From Bedellia somnulentella (Eukaryota > Arthropoda > Insecta > Lepidoptera > Bedelliidae): a stretch of DNA of 64,000 nucleotides. The DNA is taken from positions 18,694,873 to 18,758,872 of the forward strand of contig OY755173.1 in assembly GCA_963576735.1 (NCBI GenBank). Direction: 5' to 3'. Below, one piece after another: positions 18,219 through 28,530 of the stretch (position 1 is its first letter; each line of letters starts with the position of its first letter). The notes under the pieces are model-generated. The model saw only the letters and a program-made list of their open reading frames with translations. It ran no database searches and had not been told where the DNA came from. The translations under genes and the position numbers were made by a program.

Positions 18219-18355
18219 GATGCAGTTGGAGCCCCATCGTCAAAAACCTTTATTTTGCAATCTTTTACTTACTGAAAATACTATAGCGGCTGAAGAATTT
18301 ATATTCTGAAAGCTCTGGCTTCACCTTTAAAGGATTTAGAGCCTTGACTATATAT
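18219..18355 (+). mobile_element. SINE-A, 3' part, split by hAT
   Basis: Continues 16345-16458: GATGCAGTTGGAGCCCCATCG, CAAAAACCTTTATTTTGC, AGCTCTGGCTTCACC, ending AGCCTTGACTATATATG. It is rather diverged, so the SINE is older than the hAT insertion. Confidence 0.8.
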
Positions 18356-18681
18356 GAATTGTAAGAATCATTCAAAACTTATTAGAGATGACAACTCGTA
18401 AAAGACAGGAATTTATATTGATATAATTCAAATACTACTCGTAATAGATAGGAATATATTTTTTAAAATAAAAAAAAAACCAAAGCTTTAATTTGCTTTC
18501 ACCGACAGACCTAATGTATTGAGTGGCTCAATCGCAATTCAGGGAACGAAGCCTCATAGCGTTTTCCGAAATATCGGCTTCAAATGATTTTCAGGAATTC
18601 CAAATGGATTTTATGCGTCCTGAGTGCACCTTTTCGGTGTTGCTTTTATCGGAAAGTGATGTTAGAAAAGGGTACTGATAT
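18356..18681. other. Spacer without recognised feature
   Basis: AT-rich with an A-run at 18469-18480. No gene or repeat recognised; 18670-18681 (GGGTACTGATAT) is the target duplication of the next SINE. Confidence 0.4.
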
Positions 18682-19042
18682 AACATAACATAACATAAAC
18701 GTTCACGCCGAATATCCCCGAAGGGGTTGGCAGAGGTACTAATACTTCTGAACATCACGTGACTTTGTCACCTGGTGTTCAGAGTACCCACATTTTGCAT
18801 GGACAGTGTACTCACGTGATAGGGGGCAGGCCTATCGCCGTTTTGTACGAATACACTGTCACATGACTAAGTACAACTCAGCCAAGTGGGTTTCCTCACG
18901 ATGTTTTCCCTCACCGTTAACAACCATGATAAATTAACCACACGTATGTCTTTAGAAAAGACAAATTGGTGTAGGCCCGACCCAGGATTTGAACACTAGT
19001 CGTTTGCACGATAAGCGAGTGTTCTACCCACTGGGCTATCAC
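18682..19042 (-). mobile_element. SINE-B with 12-bp target duplication
   Basis: GGGTACTGATAT at 18670-18681 and 19043-19054. Complete from (AACAT)n to the head CCACTGGGCTATCACG, with the B-box inverse GGATTTGAACACTAG. Confidence 0.93.
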
Positions 19043-19129
19043 GGGTACTGATATTCTAAAACAATATTTTTACTTTTACGCGCTGTATTTTTAAAAATCA
19101 TTTCATTTTATCTACTCTCATCTCAAACT

Positions 19130-19312
19130 GAAACGTTCACGCCGAAGGGGTTGGCAGAGATACTAATTCTTACAGATGACAATAATGTCATGTGATGTTC
19201 AGAGTACCCACGTTTTGCTGGGTCAGTGTACCTACGTAATAGGGGGCAGGACTATCGCCGTTTTGTACGAATACACTGTTACATTTTTAAGTACAACTAC
19301 GCCATGTGGCCT
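19130..19312 (-). mobile_element. SINE-B, 5'-truncated
   Basis: AAACGTTCACGCCGAAGGGGTTGGCAGAG...CGTAATAGGGGGCAGG...GTACAACTACGCCATGTGG. The 3' stem-loop has lost the ATATCC segment. Confidence 0.8.
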
Positions 19313-19325
19313 TATGAATTGACAT

Positions 19326-19570
19326 TCATACATACAGATACTCACGGCTATAAATCCCTAGAAGGGGTAGCCAGAGCTAAGGAACTAGAAATTCCTCAGC
19401 CACTTTTGGAAAGTTGAGTAGGGAAAAGATGGCAAAATAAAGGTTGTTGGTGATGGGTCTCCAACCGCATCGCCCAAAAATCCCTTAAGAGCCCCAAACC
19501 GTTAGTCGCCTCTTACGTACACCCACCGGCAGAAATGGGGTAGTGTTATTCGAAGCCGACACTACACAGC
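19326..19570 (-). mobile_element. SINE-A, full length
   Basis: ACATTCATACATACAGATACTCACGG to GAAGCCGACACTACACAGC, of the TACGTACACCCACCGG subfamily. Confidence 0.87.
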
Positions 19571-20055
19571 AAATTTCTGAATTGAGTTGGTTTCTAATAA
19601 TTAACTACAACGCAAAAATGGTATGACAGCTTGAAATGCTTCACCTAGTAGAATTTATGATTGATTTACAAATCTTACTTACGTACAGACTAATAAAATA
19701 TTTTAATAATAACACGATAAATGATATGTTTGAGTAAATATTTCTAATTTAATTGTGTTAATTTTGTGATGTTTCTTAAACTGTGTAGTATATTATAGTG
19801 ACTAGATAGATAGATGATGTATATCTAAATAATTTTAGCGACAAATGTTTCGTAAAACTCAAATAATTTTACTAACACTATTTCATTTATCTCCAATAAG
19901 TTTCACGCACAAGGTAAAAGTCGTCCTCTTAAAAGCAATTTTTGATCTTTTTTGATATAATTGTTTGCAAACGTCTCTCCATCTTTGAAATATTTTATAA
20001 TTGATTAAGTTTGAAGTACATTCAGTTCAAAGAATCAAATATTATAACTACTTAC
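19571..20055. other. Spacer without recognised feature
   Basis: AT-rich DNA; no open frame, no repeat boundary. Confidence 0.35.
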
Positions 20056-20262
20056 ATAAATAAATATACTCAGGCTAATTGATGCCTAGAGGGGGTAGCC
20101 AGAGCAAAGGAATTAGAAATTCCTCTGCCACTTTTGGAAGTAGGGAGTAGTCCAATTCCCGCAAAAACATTTAAAAGGCTCGAATAAATAACCTTAGTCA
20201 CTGAAAATCATACAATTTGTTACCATCTTTTCCCCACTCAACCAAAAGTGGCAAAAGTGGCA
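20056..20262. mobile_element. Two SINE-A fragments in opposite orientation
   Basis: 20068-20207 is a decayed minus copy (GAGGGGGTAGCCAGAGC, AATTCCTCTGCCACTTTTGGAAG). 20218-20262 is a plus scrap (TTACCATCTTTTCCCCACTCAACC) with AAAAGTGGC tandemly repeated. Confidence 0.6.
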
Positions 20263-20397
20263 AAGTTATAATGTTTGCTCACCAGCATTAGAGCTAAACT
20301 TTGAAGTCAAGAGCTAGTAGGTGTCTTTTAATATTTCAAGTCTCCTAACATTGGTGAAATGGTCCTGATACCATAATATTAACAATGAGTATAAACA

Positions 20398-20577
20398 TAC
20401 ACACATACATATACTCACGGCTATAAATCCCTAGAAGGGGTAGCCAGAGCTAACGAATTAGAAATTCCATTCCATCGCCCAAAAATCCAATAAAAAGTCC
20501 CAATACCCTTGGTCGCCTTTTACGACACCCGTGGGTAGAAAGGGGTAGCGACATTCTAAGCCGGCACTACACGGCAA
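20398..20577 (-). mobile_element. SINE-A with internal deletion
   Basis: The tail and CTAGAAGGGGTAGCCAGAGC are followed by GAAATTCCATTCCATCGCCC, so about 75 bp of mid-body are gone, with CATTCC/ATTCC repeated at the junction. The head is intact to GGCACTACACGGC. Confidence 0.85.
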
Positions 20578-20739
20578 TAGTAATAGTAGATATGTAAATT
20601 TGTTAGATTCAGAGAAAGGTTAAGCTGTACAAGACTTGTTCTTGGTCACAGGAAAGTCTGATGTACTCTCCACTAATATTAATTCCGAATCCTTTGTAAT
20701 CCAGGAGCATGAAGTAATTTTATATATTATAGAAAGAGA

Positions 20740-20975
20740 TCTAGAGCCAATATGGTAGGTAATGTCAGTTGAGGACGACCTCGGAGGACACATTAGGATC
20801 AAATAGTGAGTGTGTCCAAACAGGCTGGTGTCCGAAGTATGAAGAATAAAAGAGCGTGTATGAAAAGATTAATGGATGTGAACGAAACTAGAAAGGTTTG
20901 CCAGGATCGTACAAAGTGGCGATCAATAGTCACTGCCTAACCAAATGGGAACTAACGGAATAGTAAATGTATGTA
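20740..20975 (+). mobile_element. LINE-C 3' end with ORF C-terminus
   Basis: Reads KNKRACMKRLMDV, then CQDRTKWRSIVTA and a stop, then CCAAATGGGAACTAACGGAATAGTAAATGTATG. Upstream (GGTAATGTCAGTTGAGGACGACC) is the decayed RGRPR segment. This copy has the clearest coding end of the family. Confidence 0.75.
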
Positions 20976-21561
20976 TTCAAATACTCAAAGCCGATCATCT
21001 TTCCACTCAACCATCAATGTTCTTCAACGCACAAACAATCCAATATTTTCGATTTCAAATAATTTAATTTAAAGTCAGTCAACACCTAAAAACTTAATTT
21101 ATTTACCAAATGTAGTGAAAATCAAAGATATTGATAACAGTATTAAAATTTAGCTTAAAATAAGTTTAATCAAATTATTCCCGAACAATTAGAAGAGGTA
21201 TCGTGGTTTTCAAGTGAAACATTCACCAATAATTATTTAAGCTCGATATTTCACTAACAATCGGTTATTCGAGTGCTTGTTAATTAATTTTAGCTTTGCC
21301 TCACTCAAGCAATAATGTGGTTTTAATCCTCATCAACTGTCTCTAATATGACTTAGTTAGTAATTTTACATAGATAAAGCAAGCCACATTTGGAAGTTGA
21401 TAGGAGATGGGATGGTAGAAATAAAGTATCGTAGATCCTACCCATTCCGAGCCACTTTAATTTTAAAAACATTCCTCACTAAATTTTCAAAAGTCGGTGA
21501 CGCATTTAGTATTTTGAATCTCTGGCTAACTCTTCTATTTATATTATCTTAACGGTCATAA
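20976..21561. other. Spacer with a SINE-A scrap
   Basis: AAGCCACATTTGGAAGTTGATAGG...GATGGTAGAAATAAAG at 21380-21427 is a SINE-A fragment. The rest is AT-rich and unassigned. Confidence 0.45.
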
Positions 21562-21893
21562 TAACATAACATAAACGTTCACGCCGAATATCCCTGAATT
21601 GGTTGGCAGAGGTACTAATACTTCTGATCATCACGTGACTTTGTACCCACGTTTTGCATGGACAGTGTACTCACGTGATAGGAGGCAGGCCTATCGCCGT
21701 TTTTTACAAATACACTGTCACATGACTAAGTACAACTCAGTCATGTGGGTTTCCTCACGATGTTTTTCCTCACCGTTAACAACTATGATTAATTTACCAC
21801 ACATATGTCTTTAGAAAAGACAAATTAGTGTAGGCCTGAACCGGGATTTGACACTAGTCGCTTGCACGTTAACATTGAGTTATCACGTCGTCA
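21562..21893 (-). mobile_element. SINE-B, nearly full length with small deletions
   Basis: AACATAACATAAACGTTCACGCCGAATATCC to GAGTTATCACG. A deletion removes the segment between GACTTTG and TACCCACG, and another shortens the head near CGCTTGCACGTTAAC. Confidence 0.85.
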
Positions 21894-22623
21894 TTGCGTT
21901 TAACGGTCAATTGTATAAAATACATGTTTTTAAAATTAAATTTCTTTTTTTTTCATTACCGTACGTATTAGTGACAACATCTATGGCACAACTAGCTCTT
22001 CACTAGTAATTGTTAACATTTTAAATTATATATGTACTGTAATTACTTAGGACTGACCAAATAAATGTTTACCACTCATTTCATCTTATACATCTAACTT
22101 AAAGTAAACACTTTCATTTTCCCAAGCGCCTCTAGGGCATAAACCTATAAATTTTACAGCGCACACTTTATTTCATCTTTTAGTAATAGGTTTAAAATTG
22201 AATTTCCCGAGGAAGTAACGAAGAAAATGAGTAATAATTAATACCCAATAGAGTTTCTTTATGGAATTAAAGCATGATTAACCAACACATTCATCTGAAA
22301 GTAAAGGGTATTTTATATAAGATCGCACCTATTTTTATCATATATTTCATGACATATTTCCCCGAGGTTCAAGTTCTTTCATCCATCACCAGACTTTCAG
22401 ATGAAATCTGTCGAGACTGGGTTTTAATTAACATTTTGTTCAGTTTATTGATGGGAATAGAGCTAGTATATACAACTCGTTTTAGGGCTACAAGAGATAG
22501 CAAGCTCACAGCTATTTAAAAAAAATATTCAAGTTGTTAAAATATGTTACCCCAATTTACATCATGGTAAGTAAATTTTATGACTAAAATTTCACTTTGT
22601 GTTAATGAAATTATGACTTGAAG
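21894..22623. other. Unassigned AT-rich spacer
   Basis: An 81-codon frame at 22274-22519 shows no domain. No repeat termini recognised. Confidence 0.35.
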
Positions 22624-22830
22624 TTGTGTAGTGTTGGCTTAGAATAGCACTACATTTAAAGGGATCTTTCGGGGATGCGGTTAGAGACCCATCACAAACA
22701 ACCTTTATTTCACCATCTTTTTCCCACGCAACTTCCAAAAGTGGCTGAGGAATTTCTAACTCCCTAGCTCTGGCTGCCCCATCAAGGGAGTTATGGCCGT
22801 GAGTATATATATTTATGTATGTAAATTATG
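22624..22830 (+). mobile_element. SINE-A with head deletion
   Basis: TGTGTAGTGTTGGCTTAGAATAGCACTAC is joined directly to ATTTAAAGGGATCTTTCGGGGATGCGG, missing about 60 bp. The tail is GCCGTGAGTATATATATTTATG. Confidence 0.82.
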
Positions 22831-22879
22831 TTTTCATTTTGAAGCCAAAAAAAAATCCTTTATCTTTTAAGCTTTAAAA

Positions 22880-23447
22880 AAAAAGGGGACAAGTGCGAGT
22901 TGAACTCGCGTGAAGAGGGTTCCGTACGATGTTAAAGTTGGTACGCACAATATTGAGTGATTTACCATGTTATTTTAATATCATGGACTTCTTAAAGGTT
23001 TTCCTATAATCCATAAAGAGAAAACTTAATTTCTGTATTTTTTTTAAAATTTTAGGTTCAGTAGTTTCGGAGATAAGGGGGGAATGGTCAATTTTCGTCT
23101 ATTTTCTTGAACAACTTGGAAACTATTGATTTTAAAATTACAAAAAAATACATTTAAGATCTTCTCAACAAGACCTTTCATTTGATATGCCACACGATGC
23201 AGTTTTCAGATATATATTTTTTAATTTTCCCCTTCACCTCCATTAATGACCCCCCATATACAGATTTTATCTGCTCACGTCACACCACACACAAAGTGTT
23301 TGGGTCACAGGAATTGATATGTGTATTTCAACTTAATCGGTCTAATAGATTCGGAGATAATTGACAGTAAGCGACGGACGGACAGACACACGAGTGATCC
23401 ATTAATGGTTCCGTTTTTGTATTCAGACGTACGGAACCCTAATAAGA
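22880..23447 (+). mobile_element. Interspersed repeat G
   Basis: GGGGACAAGTGCGAGTTGAAC, GAGGGTTCCGTACGATG at the left and GACGGACGGACAGACACACG, GGTTCCGTTTTTG, GTACGGAACCCTAATAAG at the right. GGGTTCCGTA and TACGGAACCCT are inverted. It is of the same family as 8873-9303, in the opposite orientation and better preserved. Non-coding. Confidence 0.6.
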
Positions 23448-23529
23448 CAAGGTTTCTGACGAGCTATCACATCACGAACATAACTGTTGATTGAATATAT
23501 TTTTTAAAGATTTTGAAAATAATAATATA

Positions 23530-23772
23530 AACATAAACGTTCTCGCCGAATATCCCCGAAGGGGTAGGCAGAGGTACTAATACTTCTGAACATCATGTGA
23601 CTTTGTCACCCTCTTGGTGTTCAGAGTACACACGTTTCGCATGGACAGTGTACTCACGTGATAGGGGGAAGGCCTATCGTTGTTTTGTACGAATACACTG
23701 TCACATGACTAAGTACAACTCAGCCATGTGGGTGTCCTCACAATGTTTTCCCTCACTGTTAACAACCATGAT
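23530..23772 (-). mobile_element. SINE-B, 5'-truncated
   Basis: AAACGTTCTCGCCGAATATCCCC to ACTGTTAACAACCATGA. CTCTT is duplicated near CACCCTCTTGGTG. The head is absent, and the sequence passes into AT-rich DNA before the (ATT)n tract. Confidence 0.85.
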
Positions 23773-23812
23773 TTTTCTTGTATTGTTATATTTTAAGACA
23801 CAAATAAAAACA

Positions 23813-24546
23813 TTTATTATTATTATTATTCCGGAAAACATTTTGCTTTCTCGCCTCTCCCATGGCCGAAAATAAAAATATAAATTATAAATGGGAGAGG
23901 CGGTACTCCCCGACAAAAGCACAGTCGGTCGGGGTCAGGGAGTCACGTTCAAGAACCGGCGGACGATCCGAGCCGTATCGAGCAGCACCGCTTTCTGCAT
24001 TTGTGCTGGAACCGACACGCCACAGAAATCCAACCGCCTCAAGTTGGTCGCGAGGCTGGTTGGAATTAACCCGTTCGCGGACAAAACAATTGGGATTATT
24101 TCTGTTGAAGTCACACCCCACATGTCGGTGATCTCGTGAGCCAGATCGAGATATTTCCGACGCTTCTCGGTTTCGGCTTTCACGAGACTCTCGTCATGAG
24201 GGATAGTGACATCCACTAGAAATACCCTCGACTGCGACCGATCCCATACCACGATATCAGGCTTATTCGCTAGAATAGTCCCCGTGATAACAGATCGGTC
24301 CCAATAGATTTTGGCACGATCATTTTCTAGGATTGGCTCCGGCAGATACTTGTAATACGGCACCCTTTGTTGCAAAAGTCCGTATTTTAGAGCGAGCTCC
24401 TGATGCAGGATTTTGGCTGCTTGGTTGTGTCTGTGCAAGTACTCAGTGTTAGCAAGAACAACTGGAAATAACATGCCTAAGTGGCTCTCCGGGACGGCCA
24501 CATGCTCGACAAACGTCTGTGGTTCCGTCCTTATTATTATTATTAT
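23813..24546 (-). mobile_element. Dong/R4-like LINE fragment inside (ATT)n
   Basis: Coding sequence at 23831-24530 is bounded on both sides by ATT arrays (23813-23830 and 24531-24546). The element is 5'-truncated. Its 3' UTR has an 11-bp inverted pair CGCCTCTCCCA / TGGGAGAGGCG (23850-23904). Dong of Bombyx mori is known to insert in TAA repeats, and the restriction-like endonuclease signature supports the same group. The clade assignment is inferred from these two points, not from alignment. Confidence 0.75.
23935..24529 (-). pseudogene. C-terminal RLE domain of an R2/R4-type LINE
   Basis: About 197 residues are open from the truncation point (TEPQTFVEHVAVPESHLG) to the stop. KPDIVVWDRSQSRVFLVD has a basic residue, then PD, 14 residues and D, matching the (K/R)PDX12-14D signature of the restriction-like endonuclease of early-branching non-LTR elements. 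Further on come VTIPHDESLVKAETEKRRKY and IPIVLSANGLIPTSLATNL. No stop interrupts this part, suggesting a fairly recent insertion. The reverse transcriptase is missing, so the copy cannot move by itself. Confidence 0.8.
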
Positions 24547-25140
24547 TAAATATTCATCCAGCCAACTTAAGTTAGTTAAAAGACGCAAAATTCGCATACA
24601 CGTACAACTTATCAATGGAAACAAATATATTTTTTTGTTTATAGTTTTTGCTATAAAGATCCCAAACAATTGTGTCGATTTATGAAAAACTTAATTATGA
24701 TGTGAATCTTCACAATAAAAAATCAAACACTGTTAAATATTGTGTTGGATTTGAAATTATATTACTTTTCATACATACGTTTATCATCATGATACACGTA
24801 CGTAACGTGAAGCTATTACGCATAGTAGATACATTTGCAATTTTATTTATATTACGGTATTAAACAATAAGTTCTTCGCCTGATTCTTCCTAATAAACTA
24901 ATTATTGTAATAAAATTGAGTTGTTCAATTTGCCAAGTGAAAGAGAATCTGTAAAACATTATTGAACGAAGCTTTTAAGATCTTTCTGAAGAAATAATTC
25001 ATTTTTGAAAGAAACCTCTCCCTGTATTTTCATCTCCTAAATCGATTAAAAACTCATCCAGACTTGCTCCGCAGTGAAGAAAATTGATTGGAAGCACTTT
25101 GAAACTCCACCTTGGACTTTGCGTACATTATATTGACTGA
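24547..25140. other. Spacer without recognised feature
   Basis: AT-rich with three small open frames lacking any domain. Confidence 0.35.
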
Positions 25141-25340
25141 CGACGTCCGTGGCCGAGTGGATAAATGACTGGCTTCTCGATCCGGAGGTTGCTGGTTCGA
25201 TCCCCGCTGTGATGAGCATAAATGATTGTTTCTTAGTCTTGGATGTTGTTTACATGTGTATTATATACTTTTCGTATCGAAGAGTTAGTATCCCATAATA
25301 CAAGTGCTACTTAGTTTGGGGCTGACTAGATCTGTGTATA
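25141..25340 (+). mobile_element. tRNA-derived SINE (family F)
   Basis: GTCCGTGGCCGAGTGGATAAATG contains the A box TGGCCGAGTGG, and TTGCTGGTTCGATCCCCGC contains the B box GGTTCGATCCC. The body has AGTATCCCATAATACAAGTGC, TAGTTTGGGGCTGACTAGATCTGTGTAT, a 3' region also seen behind several lepidopteran LINEs. This is a SINE rather than a tRNA gene: the 3' acceptor half does not pair with the 5' end. Confidence 0.7.
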
Positions 25341-25589
25341 ATATGGCCGTATATCTATTCTAAAACAATTAAGTAACACATGTACACACAACTAAGTCAC
25401 TGAATTAGACTTATAATTATCATTTGTCGAAAAAAAAAATAAAATGATAGTTTTGGCAGCTTTTTTTTTTTTATTAATTTTTTTACTAACATAGTCAATA
25501 AGTAAAATACTAACACTAAATATGGACTAAAATTGTCTAAAATTTTTTTTTTTTATATGCAGAAATACATAATTACAAACTCAGAAGTC
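25341..25589. other. Spacer with T-runs
   Basis: Homopolymer A and T runs around 25431, 25461 and 25544; otherwise featureless. Confidence 0.4.
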
Positions 25590-25715
25590 AAACGCTCACG
25601 GAAAATATGCCCGCGTAACACTTCTGAACATCACGTGAAATGTCACCTGGTGTTCAGTACTCTGAATCTGAACACCACGTTTTGCTTGGGCAGTGTACAC
25701 ACGTGATAGAGGGTA

Positions 25716-25900
25716 GTAGGCGGATTGTGAGTTTCATTCGAAATTTCGTTTTCGCTCAAATTAATCGAGTATGTATATATGTATGTACATTTGAGTGAAA
25801 ACAATACATATCTGTGTCTCTTTTACTCCTTATGCCAAGGATAGCCTTACTTTACTACGGCGTAAAGTAAACGATTCGATAAAACTCGCAATCCGCCTAC
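25716..25900. mobile_element. MITE nested in SINE-B
   Basis: Terminal inverted repeats GTAGGCGGATTGTGAGTTT and AAACTCGCAATCCGCCTAC bound 185 bp of AT-rich DNA containing GTATGTATATATGTATGTAC. The superfamily is uncertain because the target duplication is not clear. Confidence 0.75.
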
Positions 25901-25906
25901 AGGCCT

Positions 25907-26064
25907 CATCATCATCATCAGCCCACACTCGTCCACTGCTGGACATAGGCATCTCCCTTGGCGCGCCACCTCTTCCTATCCTCGGCCAGCCTCATCCAAC
26001 CACTCCCGGCCACCTGCTTTAGGTCGTCGATCCAGCGGGCTGGAGGGCGCCCCACACTGCGTCT
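25907..26064 (-). mobile_element. RTE-type LINE 3' end
   Basis: GCCTACAGGCCT flanks it (25895-25906, 26065-26076). The minus strand codes for RSVGRPPARWIDDLK, GWMRLAEDRKRW and GDAYVQQWTSVG followed by a stop, then (ATG)n. I recognise this as the usual C-terminus of a common insect RTE/BovB-like family. It is a 158-bp 5'-truncated copy inserted at the junction of MITE and SINE. Confidence 0.88.
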
Positions 26065-26283
26065 GCCTACAGGCCTATCGCCGCCGTTTTGTACGAATAC
26101 ACTGTGACATGACTAAGTACAACTCAGCCATGTGGGTTTCCTCACGATGTTTTCCCTCACCGTTAACAATCATGATAAATTAACCACACATATGACTTTA
26201 GAAAAGACAAATTGGTGTAGGCCCATCCCAGGATTGCAAATTTAAAAAGCAAATTTGTATATAAATAGATATACATTTGATAT

Positions 26284-26515
26284 GCCTCAGATTTGGAAGT
26301 TGAGTGGGGAAAGAATTGTTCAATAAAGATTGTTGGTGATGGGTCTTAAACCACATCGCCCAATTTGCTCACACTCTTAGTTCCCATTGGGGTAGGCAGA
26401 GAATATCGATCGCCGCTTCTATCCTGGCAAATCTCTACAGCTTCATCGTCCGACAATTACTTTCGAAGTCCAATACCTTAAGTCGCCTCTTACGACACCC
26501 GTGGGCAGAATAATA
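26284..26515 (-). mobile_element. SINE-A with LINE-C fragment inside
   Basis: SINE-A parts at 26284-26366 (CTCAGATTTGGAAGTTGAGTGGGG...ACCACATCGCCCAA) and 26462-26515 (AGTCCAATACCTTAAGTCGCC...CGTGGGCAGA) surround LINE-C 3' sequence (TTCCCATTGGGGTAGGCAGAG...TTCATCG, about 26367-26455), whose (CATA) tail is lost. Confidence 0.75.
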
Positions 26516-27667
26516 TAAAGTTTTTTAATGCAATATTTATGACTCTCTTTTTACCACCTTCTACATCCTTCATATAACTCTACACAATATTTGGAAACAT
26601 ACAGAATATGTACGCAGCACGATACATTTTTGAATTTGAATGGATTGACTGTTTATCGCCAAGTCGAGCGAGAAGCAAACACTGCCGTACCATCCTTTTC
26701 TGGAACCGTTTCGCCGCATTTTCAGGGCCCCATTCGAGAACCTCTGGATTAGATTAAAACGCTGAAATTTTCGTCACCTAGAAATTCGTAATCACACACT
26801 TGAAATCCAAAATTTCATGTCGGTAGATTAATTAATTCCGAAGTTAAGCTAATGCAAAGTTCCGCATTTTCGACACTGACTGATCATCAAAATAGAACTA
26901 GTACTTCCCATAGACCTAGAAAGCTGAACAAGGTTTATGGAAGATCTGAACTACTTGGTGACGCTGATGAGAAAACATAAAAAGAGTACTGTCAAACTAT
27001 AATAAGCGTATTTACGAGAAATAGTAGTTGATTAACTGTATTCTACTCAATAAATAAAAATATTAAGTCCAATAATAATTATTATTTATGAACTAGTAAA
27101 TAAACTTGTACATACTAAACGTGTCAAGAATGTTCAACGGCCAAGTCTCGTAAAATTAACTATAATAATAAATAAATCGCAGTAAGGAACCTTAGACTTG
27201 GCTGCACTTATTTTAGTGATTTCATTACTTTTTAGAGATAAACAAGCAGCTCTATCGAGACTTGGCTAGTTGTTTACAGAATGTTTTTGGTGGGATCTTG
27301 ATGTCCTATCCTGTATGCATTGTATTTATTTAATTGATTAAATGTTCATACCACCGTCAATAACGCTAAGAAACAATACTAAAGCTAAGAAAAGGTAGAA
27401 TAGGGACAAACAAAAAAATCCTTTTCCGAATTTTATCAAAACCCCATTTACTTCAACTCATAAACGCTAGGGGCAAAATAAATTCCGCAAGAGCAAAAGG
27501 GTTAACGAACAAAATAATTACATTCAGAATTTTAATGGGAGTTAATGTAAGTTTTTATACTCGTTCTGACTTGAATGGGATCAACTTGGGATTAATGAGG
27601 GATCAGTGTACAGATAAAATGTATATTGCTAACATTAATTTACATCCCATTTGCGACATCTGACTGT
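26516..27667. other. Unassigned spacer
   Basis: 1.15 kb with no credible coding frame, no inverted ends and no similarity noted to other window families. Confidence 0.35.
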
Positions 27668-28089
27668 TTAATTGTTTATTGGTCGTAGTAAAATAAAGTC
27701 AAATAAGTCTTCCATTTTCATAAGAAATTCTCTTCAGAAGTTTACATTTCTTTTCTGAATTGAAACTCATTTATGTAGGTTTTACGGACGAGATTCATAA
27801 AAAGGTAAACTCAAAAGTTTTCTCAAAAGACGAATAAAGTTTTAAGAAGGACTGTATTGTATTACACGAAGTATGTGTACTCGAAAGGGATCAAAGTGAG
27901 TTTTGGCTCCTCGCTCTTGAAATACGTTCTCCTTACTTATTATGTTGAGTAATACATTTAATGTTTTGCCCATTTTCAGTTCCTAACATTTTTTGTGGCT
28001 TTTCTGCGTAATTTTTGTTTTTATATGTATTTAACGTATAGTTCTATTGATTTGTTTTAAAATGTCAGGTTTTTAGGGATTGTTAACCG

Positions 28090-28205
28090 ATCTGAAGGCG
28101 ATGTGATTAGAGACCAAACATGCTTTATTTTGAAATTTTATCCCCACTAAACTTCCAAAAACGTATGAGGATTTTCGTTTTCCGAACCTTTCGACACCCT
28201 TTTTC
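28090..28205 (+). mobile_element. SINE-A relic in duplication copy 1
   Basis: GGCGATGTGATTAGAGACCAAACATGC...ATCCCCACTAAACTTCC, an old body fragment. Its twin is at 30735-30850. Confidence 0.65.
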
Positions 28206-28254
28206 GAAATTTAAATTAATGACTTGTTGTGTTTAATGCCAATGACTATCATTA

Positions 28255-28530
28255 TTTTACTAATAAATAAAGGATAGAAAAATTTCGACACAGACGGGAA
28301 TCGAACCCGCGACCTCGGGTATATGCCCCCGTCGCTCTGCCAATTGAGCTACCGCGTCAATGGCGGCCAGTGCGAAATCTTCTATCCTTTGTTTCTTTGA
28401 CACTTTTAATTAGTGTTTGCGTTCCCTACCTCCGATTTTTTCACAAATTCGGGAGGCCACTTGTCTACCTTTTCAGATAGAATGCAAATATTGAGAACGC
28501 CTAACTGTCACATAATTTGAATGTTTTTGT
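28255..28530 (-). mobile_element. SINE-D with tRNA-like core, copy 1
   Basis: The tRNA-like core lies at 28287-28358 (72 nt, minus strand). The 7-bp acceptor arms pair (GACGCGG with CTGTGTC, two G-T), the D stem is GCTC/GAGC, the A box TAGCTCAATTGG and the B box GGGTTCGATTCCC. The anticodon stem pairs over only 4 bp and position 33 is not T, so it is not a functional tRNA. Inverted AAAGGATAGAAAAATTTCG and CGAAATCTTCTATCCTTT flank the core. Beyond them lies ACCTCCGATTTTTTCAC...CTTGTCTACC. Confidence 0.75.

Larger units (their letters stand above)
25590..26245 (-). mobile_element. SINE-B opened by two other elements
   Basis: SINE-B sequence occupies 25590-25715 (ACGCTCACGG...ACACACGTGATAGAGGG) and 26077-26245 (ATCGCCGCCGTTTTGTACG...TGGTGTAGGCCC). 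CTGAATCTGAACACC is a small internal duplication. The gap between TGATAGAGGG and CAGGCCTATCG holds a MITE and then an RTE fragment. Confidence 0.85.

Noticed and set aside
22274..22519. Possible 81-residue membrane peptide
   Set aside because: Hydrophobicity follows from AT-rich codons; no signal or domain that I could support.
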